64,000 nt of DNA from Mesostigma viride. Lineage: Eukaryota > Streptophyta > Mesostigmatophyceae > Mesostigmatales > Mesostigmataceae. Every line of letters starts with the position of its first letter. The stretch's first letter is position 1. Shown here in pieces: positions 53,800-64,000 of this stretch. Made by a program: the position numbers and the translations under genes. The stretch is taken from the NCBI GenBank assembly GCA_009746045.1, contig RPFO01000003.1, positions 232,501 through 296,500 of the forward strand, read 5' to 3'. Below the pieces are notes generated by a model. That model saw only the letters and a list, made by a program, of their open reading frames with translations, was not told where the DNA came from and did no database searches.

Positions 53800-54382
53800 T
53801 GTTACGTCCCGGCCCTTTAGGTCGGACGTAACAATGGAATAAATCACTAAGGCCTTGTGGCCGTTGTACTAAGTTTTATGGACATTGACTATTGTGTGAA
53901 TTGGACTAGTTATTTTGGTCCTAGGTTGCCCTTTTAGGGACCGGTGCGGTGGCGCCGCGCCAGTTCTAAATCTATCCGTAACACTAGGCGTGGATCCTGT
54001 AGTTGAGGGTCGATGTCGGCCCGGATCCTACGCGGAATGTTTGGCTTGGATTGGTCCATGGAAATTGGCATGTATCTGCGCCGCAATCAACCTAGGTTAA
54101 ATTGGTCCGAGGACGAGAGTCTCGTCCTCTTGGTTTGATGAATGATAAGTGCGAATACGCCTACACATTGAACCCGGGGCAATTATCCATTTGTAATTGG
54201 TGTTGCTAGCCAATATAAGTGTGTACTAATTAGCTTGACATCAACCCGTGATGCCAGATATCTCACGACTCACGTCGTGAAGCGCAACCTACTTTAGGCT
54301 ACCTTGAATTATTCCTAATTCCGGCAAGAAGGGTCTTTCGCTACGTAGCTCAGGCTAGGTGTGTCTGGGCTGGGACGTAACA
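53800..54382 (+). repeat. 3' LTR of Ty3 element (583 bp)
   Basis: Same ends as the 5' LTR. Differences seen: CCATGGAAATT versus CCAGGGAAATT, ACATCAACCCG versus ACATCAAGCCG, and loss of 4 bases in CAGGCTAGGTGTG. Followed by CAAAC. Confidence 0.95.
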
Positions 54383-54469
54383 CAAACGCCCAGCTATAAA
54401 CCTATGTACAGAGCCATGTCAAAGCTCTATACTACGATAAGACCAATGGAAACGCCTAACGGGAGGAAC

Positions 54470-57244
54470 CTAATAGCCCTGCTGCACCGCAAAATCGGCC
54501 CGCGTACGGCGGAGCATGATGTCAGCCATGGCCCGAGTCAGCGCCACCGACAAGCGCTGACGCCAATATGACGTCCAGGTCCGCGCCGACCATGGGGCCC
54601 GCTGGCCCTCCAGGTCCAGCCGGTCCTCCCGGAGCCGGCAACACTCCTTGAAGAAGGCGGAGGTCAGGGGCCCCATGGCCCCAAACTCCTCCAGGACAAA
54701 GGGCACCACACGATGGTGCCCGACGTCGCCGTAGGCCAGGAGCTTGGCCCGCTCCGCCCGGTCCGCCGTGTAACCTGCCGTGAGGGAAGAGCCAAGGGCC
54801 GCGCCACCGAAACGTCAATAAGCAGATGCCGGCCACCCCCCTCAAAGTCCAGCACCACGATGTCAGGCCGGTGGTTGGGGGAATAGAAGGCAGCGCCATC
54901 CGCATCCTCGGACCGGATGTTCGCGTGGGGGAAAACCGACCGAATCATGGCGAGCACCACCGTCAGGAGGACAGTGTGCAAATACAAATACATACCAATT
55001 CTGATTCTGTTGGCCCCCCATGCAGGCAAGGTAGTGAGTCCCCGTGGGATCCAGCGGCTGCCCACAGCTACCACAAGGCCGCCCGGCCGGAACAAGAGGC
55101 TGCGGGGCAAATAGCTGGTGCCGGAGCGCCACCGAGTAGTGGCTGGGAGCCAAGGCGAATGGGGGGGCCATGGGAAGAGCACGAAGGTACGCCGTCGAGC
55201 CCACACTCCGCAAGGAAAGGGAGAACAGCCACGCACGTCCCTGGGCGTTGAGGTCCGCGAAAAGAGCAATCCAATCAGCCGTGTGCAGAATACCCGCGTA
55301 GGTTTTCTGCCTGTTTATCGATGACGCGAGCAGGGAATGCGGCGGGAGATTGAACGGAGGCGACCGAGGGAGTGCCGCGAGGGAGGTGGCGCTGTACCGC
55401 CTGAGCGGCACGGACGGGAGAACAGGCCTGCTGGATCTCAGCATAGGCCTCCTGGATCGACGATGGCGGTGACGAAGGGCAAAGGGCTGCTGGGGTCCAG
55501 GAGGTCAGGCGCTGCCGTTGCCAAAAGGGGCAGGAGCCGGCAGCTTTCCGCCCACGACTGAGCGACGGAGCCCAAAAATGCTGCTGGGGCCAGCCGGGCG
55601 GCACGAGTCAGACCACAGCCACCCATCCGTGCAGGCAGGGAGGCAATGCGAATAGCATGTGGCGGGAGGTCGGGGCCCGGGACCAGCTGCGCCAAGGCCG
55701 ACTGGATGCGGTCGTCGTAGCCCTCGGCGGGCAGCCGGACCTGAGCCGGAAGAGCGCCCCGGAGCCAGTGAACGACGCGAGGGTGAGCGCAAAACCACAG
55801 AAGCAGACCCTTGGTCTGCGAATCATGAAGGCGCGCAATCAAGGGCAGTACCTCAGTGCGTGCCTCGAGGGCGGCCCGCAGAGCATCGATGACAAACGCG
55901 GGGTCGCCAACCGGAACGCCGAGGACATCCAACCCATGGAGGCGCTCGTCCCGGCCCAAGAGCTGGGGCGGAAAGCCGGAGCAATCACCTTGGGGCGAGT
56001 ACACCGCGCACTTGGCCAGGCACAACTGGAGGTTGATGTCGGCCACCGCGGTCTGCAGTGCCAGCAGAGCCGCGGTGGTGTCCGGCACAGGGCCCAGAAT
56101 TAAGGTAGATATCATCCAAGTAGGCCTGAATAGCGACCGCCGGGTGGGCAGCATGGACCGCTTGGAGGCAACCCTGGAGGCGAGGGGGGCGGCAAAGTAC
56201 AGGGGTCCCAGGGGGTCCCCTTGCTGGGTGCCCGACCGCGACAGCAGGCCGCCGCGAGTGCCGTCCTCCATGATGTGAACCAGTTGGCCGGGCTGGCCGT
56301 AGCACACGGCTGTCCAAGCGTACAAGTCCTCGAAGGACTCCATGACGGCCGCAAACATGCTGGCGCGGGACAGACTGTTGAACGCGTTGTGGCAGTCGAC
56401 CTTGACGACAGCGTGGGTGGGGTGGGCCTCGAGGTAGGCCTGCACCGAATGGATGAGGATATCCGCCCCGCCTGGAGTCGTCACCCCCAGCTGGGCCGCC
56501 ACCGAGGTCTCCTCACCCGCTGCGAGGGGCGGGCAGAAAAAGGCACGGAGCTCGGGCGCCTTTTGGCGGCAGATCACTTTGCCCACGAGCTTGCGGAGCA
56601 CATCACCGCAGGCGATCGGGCGCACCTTGCCCTCGGGGGGGGGCAAGACACCCTTGAGCAGAGCGAGGAGGCGAGCGCCCGCTAACCACTCGCGCGCAGC
56701 GGGAGGAACGCGACCAGCCGCCAGGTCAATGAGGGTGTCAAAGAGAATGTCCTCGCCCCCATGCCCCACCAAGACCTCCAAGTGCTCGTAGCGCCAGCCC
56801 GACGGCCCGGTAGAGGAAGCCCGCGGGACCGCACGCATCACCTCCAGGAAGCAGTCGCGGTCCAGCCGGAGGGGGGCCGCCGGCCGGCAGGGGGTCCGGC
56901 ACGGGCAGCTGGAATCCGGGCTCCGCAGGGTGAAGAGCCTCCAAGGCCGCCAGGGTAGCCGCATTGGCGGGGGCCAGCTTGGCCATTTCCAATTAGCGGG
57001 TCATGGCCCGGCTGAGCTGCCCCTCGCGGACGAGGCGGATGACGTCGGCGGCCACCCGCTCGAAGTTGACCTCCCCCGACAGCCGGGCCGTGCGCGGGGG
57101 CGGCACGCCAAACAGCCCCTCCCAGTCCCCCTGCAGAAAGCGTCGGCAACGGGCAATTATAACCGCACCCTGGAGGCCGAGAGGGGTGAGGAGCAGGCGG
57201 GGGGTCACCATGTGCAGTTTAATATTTCCATATGTATACCCCAT
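54470..57244 (-). pseudogene. Reverse transcriptase / zinc knuckle / RLE polyprotein, frame-broken
   Basis: The upstream piece is 57244-56993 (RRFLQGDWEGLFGVP; VRLVREGQLSRAMT-like). The main frame is 56964-55438: SSTGPSGWRYEHLEVLVG, GKVRPIACGDVLRKLVGKV, AVVKVDCHNAFNSLSRASM, SGTQQGDPLGPLYFA. The catalytic AYLDDIYL is at ~56105-56125 in another frame, so one shift before and one after it are needed. DERLHGLDVLGVPVGDPAFV and MGGCGLTRAARLAPAAFLGS follow. Then the zinc knuckle CGSCGQPLDPTGTHYLAC (frame 55444-54863), HRPDIVVLDFEGGGRHLLID (endonuclease) and the C-terminal EFGAMGPLTSAFFKECCRLR. At least five frame changes. The complete order RT, CCHC, PD-D identifies the family architecture for all copies in the window. 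Confidence 0.85.
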
Positions 57245-57250
57245 GACACC
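54470..57250 (-). mobile_element. RLE non-LTR retroelement with RT domain (minus strand)
   Basis: The longest copy of a family related to 5008-6150 but clearly diverged (for example KTYAGILHTADWIALFADLN instead of HCADWMGLHASLN). It includes the region before RT, RT, zinc knuckle and endonuclease. Its 3' UTR lies toward 54383, where the Ty3 element is inserted. The 5' end is unclear near 57250; the upstream sequence turns into CCA-rich repeat. Confidence 0.8.
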
Positions 57251-57499
57251 ATGCCTCTAAACTACTTGGCACATTGCAAAATGGGAAGGAAAGGTGAATA
57301 ATACACGCCACATCACTAACACAGCCATTTGAATGCTACCAACACGCACCATGCATGATATACACTACGTGTACAGTAATACATGTCGAGAATATGCCGG
57401 GTGAGCATAGCAAGGTGCAGTGACCCCAACGCTGGCACATGTCACCTGGCATCCACGTATGCTCACATGATATGGCATTGGCATATCCCATGTCTCCAT

Positions 57500-58740
57500 C
57501 TCTTGCACTTTGTGCGCGCCAAGCCACCCATGCAGTCGCCCACCCATGCAGCCACCTGGCCACCCACCCACACAACTGCTCGCACACTCGCGCGCCCGTG
57601 CACCCAGACAGCCACCTGTCCTCCCACCCAGTGACCCACCCACCCAGCCAGCCGCGCACGTGCTTAATTACCCAACTTATACAACCATGCGTGCACCTAG
57701 GCACTCAACCACCTACCAACCCACTTGGACATCCACCCACCCACCAAGGCACCTGCGCAACCCCCACACCAACTAGGTAGGCATTCCCCCATCCAATGAG
57801 CCAACCACCCAACCACCCAACCACCCAACCACCTAAACACCCAGCCAGCTGGCCCCATATGCACCCGTCCGGCCACCCACAGTTGACCCACCCACGGCCC
57901 ACGCACCTACCCACTCAACCACTCACTGCCCCCACACCCTTATACCCACTGACCCACCCACTGACCCACCCACACATGCATTTTCTCAGCCAGCACCCCG
58001 GCACCTACCTCACCCCAAACCTGCACAGCCCTTCACCCGCGATAGGTGAGTCGGTCCCAACCATAAACCCATCCACGCATCCATATCTGTGCGCCCACCC
58101 GTCCATCTACCCGTCCCTTCGCCCACCCACCCACATCTAGTCATCTACACATCCACCAGCCACCAACCACCAATGGCCCACCCACCAACCCACACACACA
58201 CACACATCCCTAACCAACCGACCACCAACCCACCACCCTCAAAAACGTGCAGTTGTTTCACTCATGCATCCAACAACCCACCCACTTCAAAGTCCCCAAA
58301 ACCTATCATCACCCAGCCACCTGGGCACTGATCTGCCAATAACCGACCGCCCTTGCACTCATCCACCCACCATGACCAGCCAGCCAGCCACCCACCCTCT
58401 CCAACTGCCTGCGCTCCCACCTACGCAGCCAGCCATTTACCAAGGCATCCACCTATCAGCCACCCACCTGCCATTGAACCCACCCACAAGGCATCCCTTG
58501 AAGCATCTATAGCCCAAGCCTCCCACCCAAGGCTCTCTGGGCAATCAAACAACCAAACAACCAATCACCCAGCTAAACAACCACCTAACCACCTAACCAC
58601 TCAACAACACAATCACCGAACCACCTAACTACCCAACACCCACACCAGCCAGGCATGTGCCCGCCTCGCATGCCCTCACCATTGCAACACCCCATACACA
58701 CCCCGCTCACCTAGCCAGCCACACACCCAGCCAGTCTCCT
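57500..58740 (+). repeat. Degenerate CCAC/CCAN-rich repeat, ~1.2 kb
   Basis: Long run of CCACCCA, CCAACCA and CAGCCAGCCA words with no constant unit, strongly C/A-biased. Open frames rich in His, Pro and Thr on plus and Trp/Gly on minus are by-products. It is probably an old expanded (CCCA)n tract like the one in WDR17 intron 11. Confidence 0.8.
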
Positions 58741-59934
58741 GCTCAACTCACGCATGAAGGCAATATCAGCCATGCGTTGCCTCACCTTGCATCACTTGCA
58801 TTGCCTGGTTAATTTGCATGAGACAGCTTCCATCTCATTGTCAGCAACTGAAAAGGCTCTTTCTTCACAGTAATAAGCAACAACGTTGGAAACGCTCTCC
58901 CATCCCTCTTTAAAACAGTCTTTTAATCAGAAAGACAAGGGCACATATCTGGACAAGGTGGCAATAACCACTGCACCATGCTCTTGAGAAAGTCTTAACA
59001 ATCCAGCTTTCTACCCTTTTAGAAGCAGCCTTGCGTTAGCAACGATTCTGGGCCCTCTGGCTCGCTCACCTTGCTTAATCTGCGCTTCTGTATGGCTGCC
59101 GGGATTATATGCGAAGCTTGGGCCGAGCGTGTCGTGGCGAGGTCGTCTGCCCGACTCATCACATCTCGAAACCGCACTGCCGACTAAATAAAAACGATAC
59201 CCCCCTTTGCCTTTTGTATCTGGCGTCAAAAGAACAATGAACTCGCTTGGAAAACACTGTCGCAAAGAGCTTCCTACAGGCATTATAAGCAATTTTCACA
59301 GCTTTTACCGCACTTACTGCACATCCGGAAGACCATTAGCGGCCTTAGCGCGGAATCTTGGGCACGCCATATCTTCTGCTGACTCATCGCCGCAGGCTGG
59401 CAGTATAGGAAGGTCGGGCATAGCCTAAAGAGCTGATTATCTGACGACAAAGATATGCATTGCATGAAGCAAGAAACAGACGGATTTCGCACCCCCATAT
59501 TTATTCACGTCAATGCCGGACAATTCAAAGCGAAACTCAAAAAACGAAAACACTAACGTTTTCGGAAATATTATAACGAACAAGCTGAGCTATCGTGCCG
59601 GGATTTTCGTTTCCTCCCGTATCCAGGACCTTGAGACACGTACCACCGAGAAATCCGGTTTTCGCGAAAAACTGGTCCGCTGTGAAAAAAACTTTTTGTC
59701 TGGTTCGATGCCCGCGTCGCAATCACAGCGTATATAAGTCCAAAGTTATTCCATGGATTAACCGTGATGTAAGCTTCGTTTTGACACCTCGAGCGGCTGC
59801 AATGACGCAAGTTTCAGAACGCTAGCTCATGCTCGACCGCCATGGGTGTTTTCGTCGTTTTCGTCATTCGTGGCGCGGGAAAAATCTAGATCTCGGACGA
59901 ATTCCGGACAATAATTTATGTAAAAAATTGGCGG
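58741..59934. other. No supported gene
   Basis: AT-richer sequence with only short frames (under 95 codons) on both strands and no motif I recognise. A TATATAAG string at 59731 is the only promoter-like feature. Confidence 0.4.
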
Positions 59935-60470
59935 GGCTCGCGGTGTTGTCATGCACCATCTCCACCGCCACCTCCACCCTCCTCGCCTTCACCTCCAACA
60001 CCGCACCACCGCCACCACCGCCACCACCGACGCCATCACCGCCCGGCGCCCAGCTCCGTGACATCGACTAGCTCCAGGACAACGCCATTGCCGGCCATCC
60101 GGAGTGCCTGCAAAACACCGCAGGCCTCATGCACTGCATGCCCAGGCGGTGAAGGACTAGCTTTGCCGCCAAGCCAACCCTCGCTGGCCTCGAGGCGATG
60201 TTCCTCGATCCCCCCACCCCTGGGCCGCCATGCTGCTGAACCACACCACCACCAGTCCACCACCACCTCCGCCATTGCAGCACAGCTCAAGGTCTCAAGC
60301 AGCATGCGCTCGACCTCCGCGAGGAGGCCGATCGAGCTCGACAACCGCGTCATCGTCAAGCACTTCGACCTGGTGGAAGGTGAGAACTCCGAGAAGCTTG
60401 CACAGGCGTTTGCGGACAAAATCCTTGCCCCCGTGGAGTTAACGCCGAGCGCATTGGCGTGTACCTGATT
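59935..60470 (+). mobile_element. ORF1p-like element fragment, plus strand, decayed
   Basis: Matches the middle of the ORF1p-like gene at 33109-34486. Shared stretches: CGCCCAGCTCCGTGACATCG at 60046, CTCCGCGAGGAGGCCGA at 60315 (LREEA), then GTGAGAACTCCGAGAAGCTT at 60383 (GENSEKL). Frames change repeatedly. It lacks both ends. Confidence 0.65.
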
Positions 60471-61217
60471 CGGCATATCTCTGCGATTCCAGCGGCACCG
60501 GAACGAGTTCATTCCGACAAGTATCAAGAAAGTTATGGCGTTCCGACTTCCCGGTCGCGCGCGAGCGCGAGCCGGCTGTTCGTCTAAGTCGGACGTGAAT
60601 ATTTGCCGACGACATATGGGGTCGACAGTAATTCCTGGGCTGACAGGAATTAGGTGCTGAACCTACGACGGTATTGGATTAATACGTCGTACTCAGGAAA
60701 TAGGAACCTTAACCTGTGGTCTGTTGGTACCGCAGGCTTAGTCCTGGACTTCTAGGTGCAGATGCAATAGTCACTGTGGACTGTGCTCTGTGGTCACTGT
60801 GCCTGTATGGCAGACCTACTGTATAGGAACTGGGCGCTGTACAGGTAGTGAATACTGTACCGGGGTGTTATTACTGAGCAGGCCTCCTAGGCTGCTCAGG
60901 ACTAGCAAGCACAGTGCACAAGTATATAAACAATAGGCCAGTGCCAATTGGGCATCTCTTGCGAGCCCGCCTCACGTGTGTGCCTTGACTTGGCAAGCGC
61001 GTGTACAAGCCTCAAGTGTGTGAGCGCTGTAACATTATCCAATTTTAACAAAGCTCCGTTTCCAACCATATTCACACATTGCTGCATTGCAACCATATCC
61101 TTCACATTGCGTTTAAAACGTTAACTCAAATTACAACCAGTCTCAGCGGAACGGCCAGGAGGGTCGTTGCGGTTGCGGTGTGCAGCGTTGACGACGCGAG
61201 AGCTCGTCCGGTGGTGA
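60471..61217. other. No supported gene; possible LTR of the next element
   Basis: This holds short repeated words (TGTGGTC/TGTGGAC; CAGGCTTAGTCCTGG) and no ORF. If the gag-like genes from 61218 belong to an LTR element, its 5' LTR should be here, but I could not identify the boundaries because the partner LTR is outside the window. Confidence 0.3.
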
Positions 61218-62129
61218 ATGGTGCAGGAAGAACAACGGCAGCAGGATTTCCGGTTTCGGCAGTCTGCTGGGGGTTCGATTTCGCCTGAATTGCGTCGTGT
61301 CGTTCGAGATCTATCTTTATTGCTTGCAGATCGTCCGCCTGTTAATCGCAGCTTCGTGCAATTCGTCGACGACCAGGTCGAAGATTGGGAGCGAATTCTG
61401 CGCACCAAACCATCGTCATTCCGGAGCACCGGAGCATCGACGACCTCGAGCAGGAGCTTCACGGTTTGGTCGGCATCCAGACGGTGATTACAGCAGTAGC
61501 TGAGCGGTGCGTGCGGAGTTGGCGGCAAGGCGAGGCGAGGTTGCGGAGGCAGCTGGCGCAGTGCGACACGAGTTTGTGCCGACAGCAGCGGGTGCGGGTG
61601 TACCACGTACTTTCGCAGGCGTAATCGGCGACGAGGGTGTTGCAGCGGGACCAGTTACGTGAACGACGCGGAGCGGAGCGCTACAGGCGGCTTGCAGAGG
61701 TCGGGCGACAGCGGAAGCCATCACCGGAGGACAGCGGCGGCACGAGTCGGCAGGTTTCCGGAGCGAGCAAGGGTTCCTTTTCAGGAACTGCCCCAACCCC
61801 TTCGCGTTCGTGTGACGCGTTGGGAAGAGTTTGCCCCTCTTGGTACGATAGTGACCTTGAGGTGGGAGCAGGGGGTCGCTGGGCTAGGCGACGAGGACTT
61901 GGCGACCACGAGGTGCCAAGATACAATCCGCGGGGTGCCAACGACGGGTTGTCACCTGTCTACTACCAACGGTGACGATTCAGTCATCGCGGGCCGACAG
62001 CGGGTCGACGACGGCGCAGCGGGTAGCAGGGTGCCAGAGCTGATTGTGGTGAGCGACAGCGACAGCGACAGCGACAAGGAGAACCAGGACGCGCCTGGGG
62101 CCACCGTGGTGGTCTTGCCTGAGTGGTAA
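61218..62129 (+). CDS. Broken ORF upstream of gag, unknown function
   Basis: 61218-61487 (frame 3) reads ISPELRRVVRDLSLLLADRP and VQFVDDQVEDWERIL, then continues in frame 61385-61624 (SIDDLEQELHGLVGIQTVIT; RSWRQGEARLRRQLAQC). An in-frame stop at 61622 and another shift lead to 61659-62129, which ends with the acidic SDSDSDSDKENQD and a stop. Helical and charged, no known motif. It occupies the same place, before gag, as the small ORF in the Ty3 element but shows no similarity to it. Confidence 0.4.
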
Positions 62130-62216
62130 CACTTGGCACTTTCCTTTCTTGTTCAGTAGCTTATAATTGCTGCTTGGCCACTTGGCTGGCTGTAGCAGAT
62201 CTGAACAGAGGCCATC

Positions 62217-63401
62217 ATGAGTGAGGGAGCTATTGACCAACAAGCGGGCTTTATGGGCTTTGCGCGGCGCGGCGCTGGGATGGATGGACGAGATGGACGC
62301 GATGGACGCGGTGGACGCGATGGACGCGGGGACGGCCAGGCGCTGGGAGACCAGGCTGCGGTGCCAGATGATCAGAGCCAAGGATCGCAGGGCGGTCAGA
62401 ACGCGCCAGCCGCAGATCAAGCGGCGCCTAAGCGACCGACCGTGGCTGAGGGGTACGCGGTGCTAGGCCAGTTTCAGTCCATCAAGGACAATTGGCAGCC
62501 CCGGGACGCTGAGAGGATGTTAGAGGACATGAACTTGTACACGGAGATATACACCGGTGACAAGCTTCGCATCCTGGCGTCTAGTGCCTACATAAGGCAG
62601 TCGGCGAGGCGGCTGTTCAAGTTTGTTCGGGAGCGACACGGCGGGGGACACCTGGGCGGCGTTTATGACGCGACTCAGGTCGTTCCTGAGTGACAAGAGG
62701 ACCATAGATGGGTCCCACCTGAAGCAAGAATACCTGGACTACAAGCCCATCAAGGGGCAGCTAGTGGTCCACGCCTTTGAAGACTTCGTCAAGCTGAGGG
62801 AGGACGCCATGGCCAAGGGCTTCTTCGTCGCAGATCGGATGGCCATGGGCGACTTTCTCAAGTCGCTGCAGCTGGATCCGGTCACCATGGATAATGTGAC
62901 CATCCACATGCGACAGGTCCATGGCTGGGCAGCCATGACGGACCAGTTGTATGAGTGTTTCAGCGGCAAGTACGTGGGTGGTAAGCGCCCTCGTCAAGTG
63001 ACGAGGAGGCCACTGAACCTGCGGTTAAGTCCATGAGGGGATCGGGCCACGGGGGCCCAGCGTCCTCGAGAGGGCCTGAGACCTCTTCAAGGGGTCGAGG
63101 AAGGTCCAGGAGGGGGCGTGACAGAAGGGCTGGACGGGGGACCCCGCCGAAGTCGGGACATCCACAGTCCCAGTTTGACTTCAAGAGGGTGGGTGGTCCT
63201 CCCAAGGCTGGGCCCAGCAGTGGGACCTCACGGGACATCAGTCAGGTGGAATGTTATTTCTGCCAGGGGAAGGGTCACTTCAGGAATGAGTGTCCCTCGT
63301 ACCTGAGGCAGGAAGGTCAGAGCAAGCCAGCTCAGGGTGGCAGCAAGGACAAGGCTGGTCCATCCCAGGATAAGGGCAAGGGCAAGGCTGCTGATCATTG
63401 A
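62217..63401 (+). CDS. Gag-like protein with CCHC knuckle (frame-broken)
   Basis: 62217-62693 starts MSEGAIDQQAGFMGFARRG, with a Gly/Arg/Asp repeat (GMDGRDGRDGRGGRDGRG) and then YAVLGQFQSIKDNWQPRDAE. Coding moves to the frame 62623-63036 (FMTRLRSFLSDKRTIDGS; FEDFVKLREDAMAKGFF), a capsid-like helical region, then to 63033-63401 with Arg/Gly-rich sequence and the zinc knuckle CYFCQGKGHFRNEC (C-x2-C-x4-H-x4-C) near 63252-63293. It ends with a Lys-rich tail at TGA 63399-63401. The knuckle after a helical domain identifies an LTR-element gag. Confidence 0.75.
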
Positions 63402-64000
63402 CTTGAGCCTGCACACATCCCTGAACCCTGGAGGGTGCCCCCAGGGGTGTGTAATGTAGCTGCTAGTGACGGCAGTGAGGGGCAGCCCCATGCTCTAGTG
63501 AAAGAGCCTATTGGACACGATGGGGCAAGCTTGGTTACCACAGAGAGTATGCCAGCTGTAGCTGCAGTGGTTACTCGCCAACGTGCCCGCCATGGCGGTG
63601 CTGAGCCTGAGGTAGGACCTGGTGATGTGGACCCAGGTGGATCTCAGAAGCATTCTGACCGTGCAGGACTGGCACAGGATGGTCAGGATGAGGATAGGGC
63701 TGGAGACAGTCTGACAGGCACGACCCTGGTGCCTCCTGTACATAAGGGATCTGTACATACCTTGAGTGCTAATAATGACAATAAAAGGTTTTCTCTCTTG
63801 TATGACATTGCCTCAAGGTTGCATACCATGTTTGGCCATGCAGCTCAGTCTTTGCAAGTTGCTAGACGGCTGGGAGGAAGTGAGTTGTACTCCATCTGCC
63901 AACAGGTTGCTCAAGCTTGCAAGTGCAGGCTAGTTGCTAGAAAGCCCAAGCAGTCTCATGCCAGGACTCCTATTTTGCAGCCAGGCCATGTGCAGGTAGA
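63402..64000 (+). CDS. Pol-like frame, in frame with gag after UGA, cut by window edge
   Basis: The same frame as the end of gag stays open for 199 codons after the TGA, to the window edge. It encodes an acidic linker (VTRQRARHGGAEPEVGPGD; GLAQDGQDEDRAGDSL) and then RLHTMFGHAAQSLQVARRLG with a Cys-containing stretch ICQQVAQACKC. H-x4-H followed by Cys residues may be an integrase-type zinc region. That would suggest integrase precedes RT, but the evidence is thin. There is no Met needed if it is made by readthrough. Confidence 0.45.

Larger units (their letters stand above)
42727..54382 (+). mobile_element. Complete Ty3-type LTR retrotransposon (chromovirus), 11.7 kb
   Basis: Bounded by direct LTRs and flanked by the 5-bp target duplication CAAAC (42722-42726 and 54383-54387). 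Order: LTR, primer site, leader, RNase H1-type hybrid-binding ORF, gag with poly-Gln and CCHC, protease, RT, RNase H, integrase, chromodomain, a large extra ORF, polypurine tract, LTR. RT before integrase plus a C-terminal chromodomain defines a Ty3 chromovirus. The two LTRs differ by two substitutions and one 4-bp indel that I can see, so the insertion is recent. Confidence 0.95.

Noticed and set aside
57336-58628. His/Pro/Thr-rich and Trp/Gly-rich ORFs
   Set aside because: They follow from the CCA-rich degenerate repeat and have no conserved motif.

Overview
This is nuclear DNA of a eukaryote, most likely a green alga or related microalga. The evidence is a 14-exon gene with GT-AG introns, C-rich polypyrimidine tracts, a moderately GC-rich base composition and dense class I and class II transposable elements. 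There are no operons and no ribosome-binding sites. The species assignment is inference; nothing in the sequence names it.

Two host genes stand out. A 400-residue zinc-finger protein lies on the minus strand (15035-16237). It is divergently arranged with a full WDR17 orthologue on the plus strand (17455-31911; 14 exons, 1345 codons). The 1.2 kb between them probably holds both promoters. Everything else recognisable is mobile or repetitive.

Layout. 1-4990: a 615-bp near-perfect hairpin, two orphan ORFs, GC- and purine-rich tracts and a ~172-bp tandem array. 5008-6150: 3' fragment of a non-LTR retroelement with a restriction-like endonuclease. 6247-7709: a minus-strand element with a LINE-1 ORF1p-like protein and a TAAT tail. 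7631-10690: a broken transposase-like gene followed by a second ~173-bp array. 11545-12870: an ORF1p-like pseudogene. 14385-31911: the two host genes, with minisatellites in the introns. 32667-34640: the best ORF1p-like element. 34943-39775: a retroelement split by a head-to-tail pair of TG...CA elements. 41060-42610: further fragments. 42727-54382: a complete, very young Ty3-type chromovirus with 5-bp target duplication, an RNase H1-type hybrid-binding ORF before gag and a large unknown ORF after pol. 54470-57250: an RT plus endonuclease non-LTR element, minus strand. 57500-58740: a CCA-rich degenerate repeat. 59935-60470: an ORF1p-like fragment. 61218-64000: the 5' part of another LTR-type element, gag then a UGA then an open frame running off the window.

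The most unusual pattern is in the host genes. The 3' ends of coding exons, with their splice donor or stop codon, are copied repeatedly into the DNA just downstream. The copies form decaying tandem series in most WDR17 introns and after the stop codon of the zinc-finger gene. In one intron the series has grown into an array of 80/81-bp units, each carrying a copy of the exon end and donor-like GT sites. A second unusual item is the pair of extra ORFs carried by the Ty3 element.
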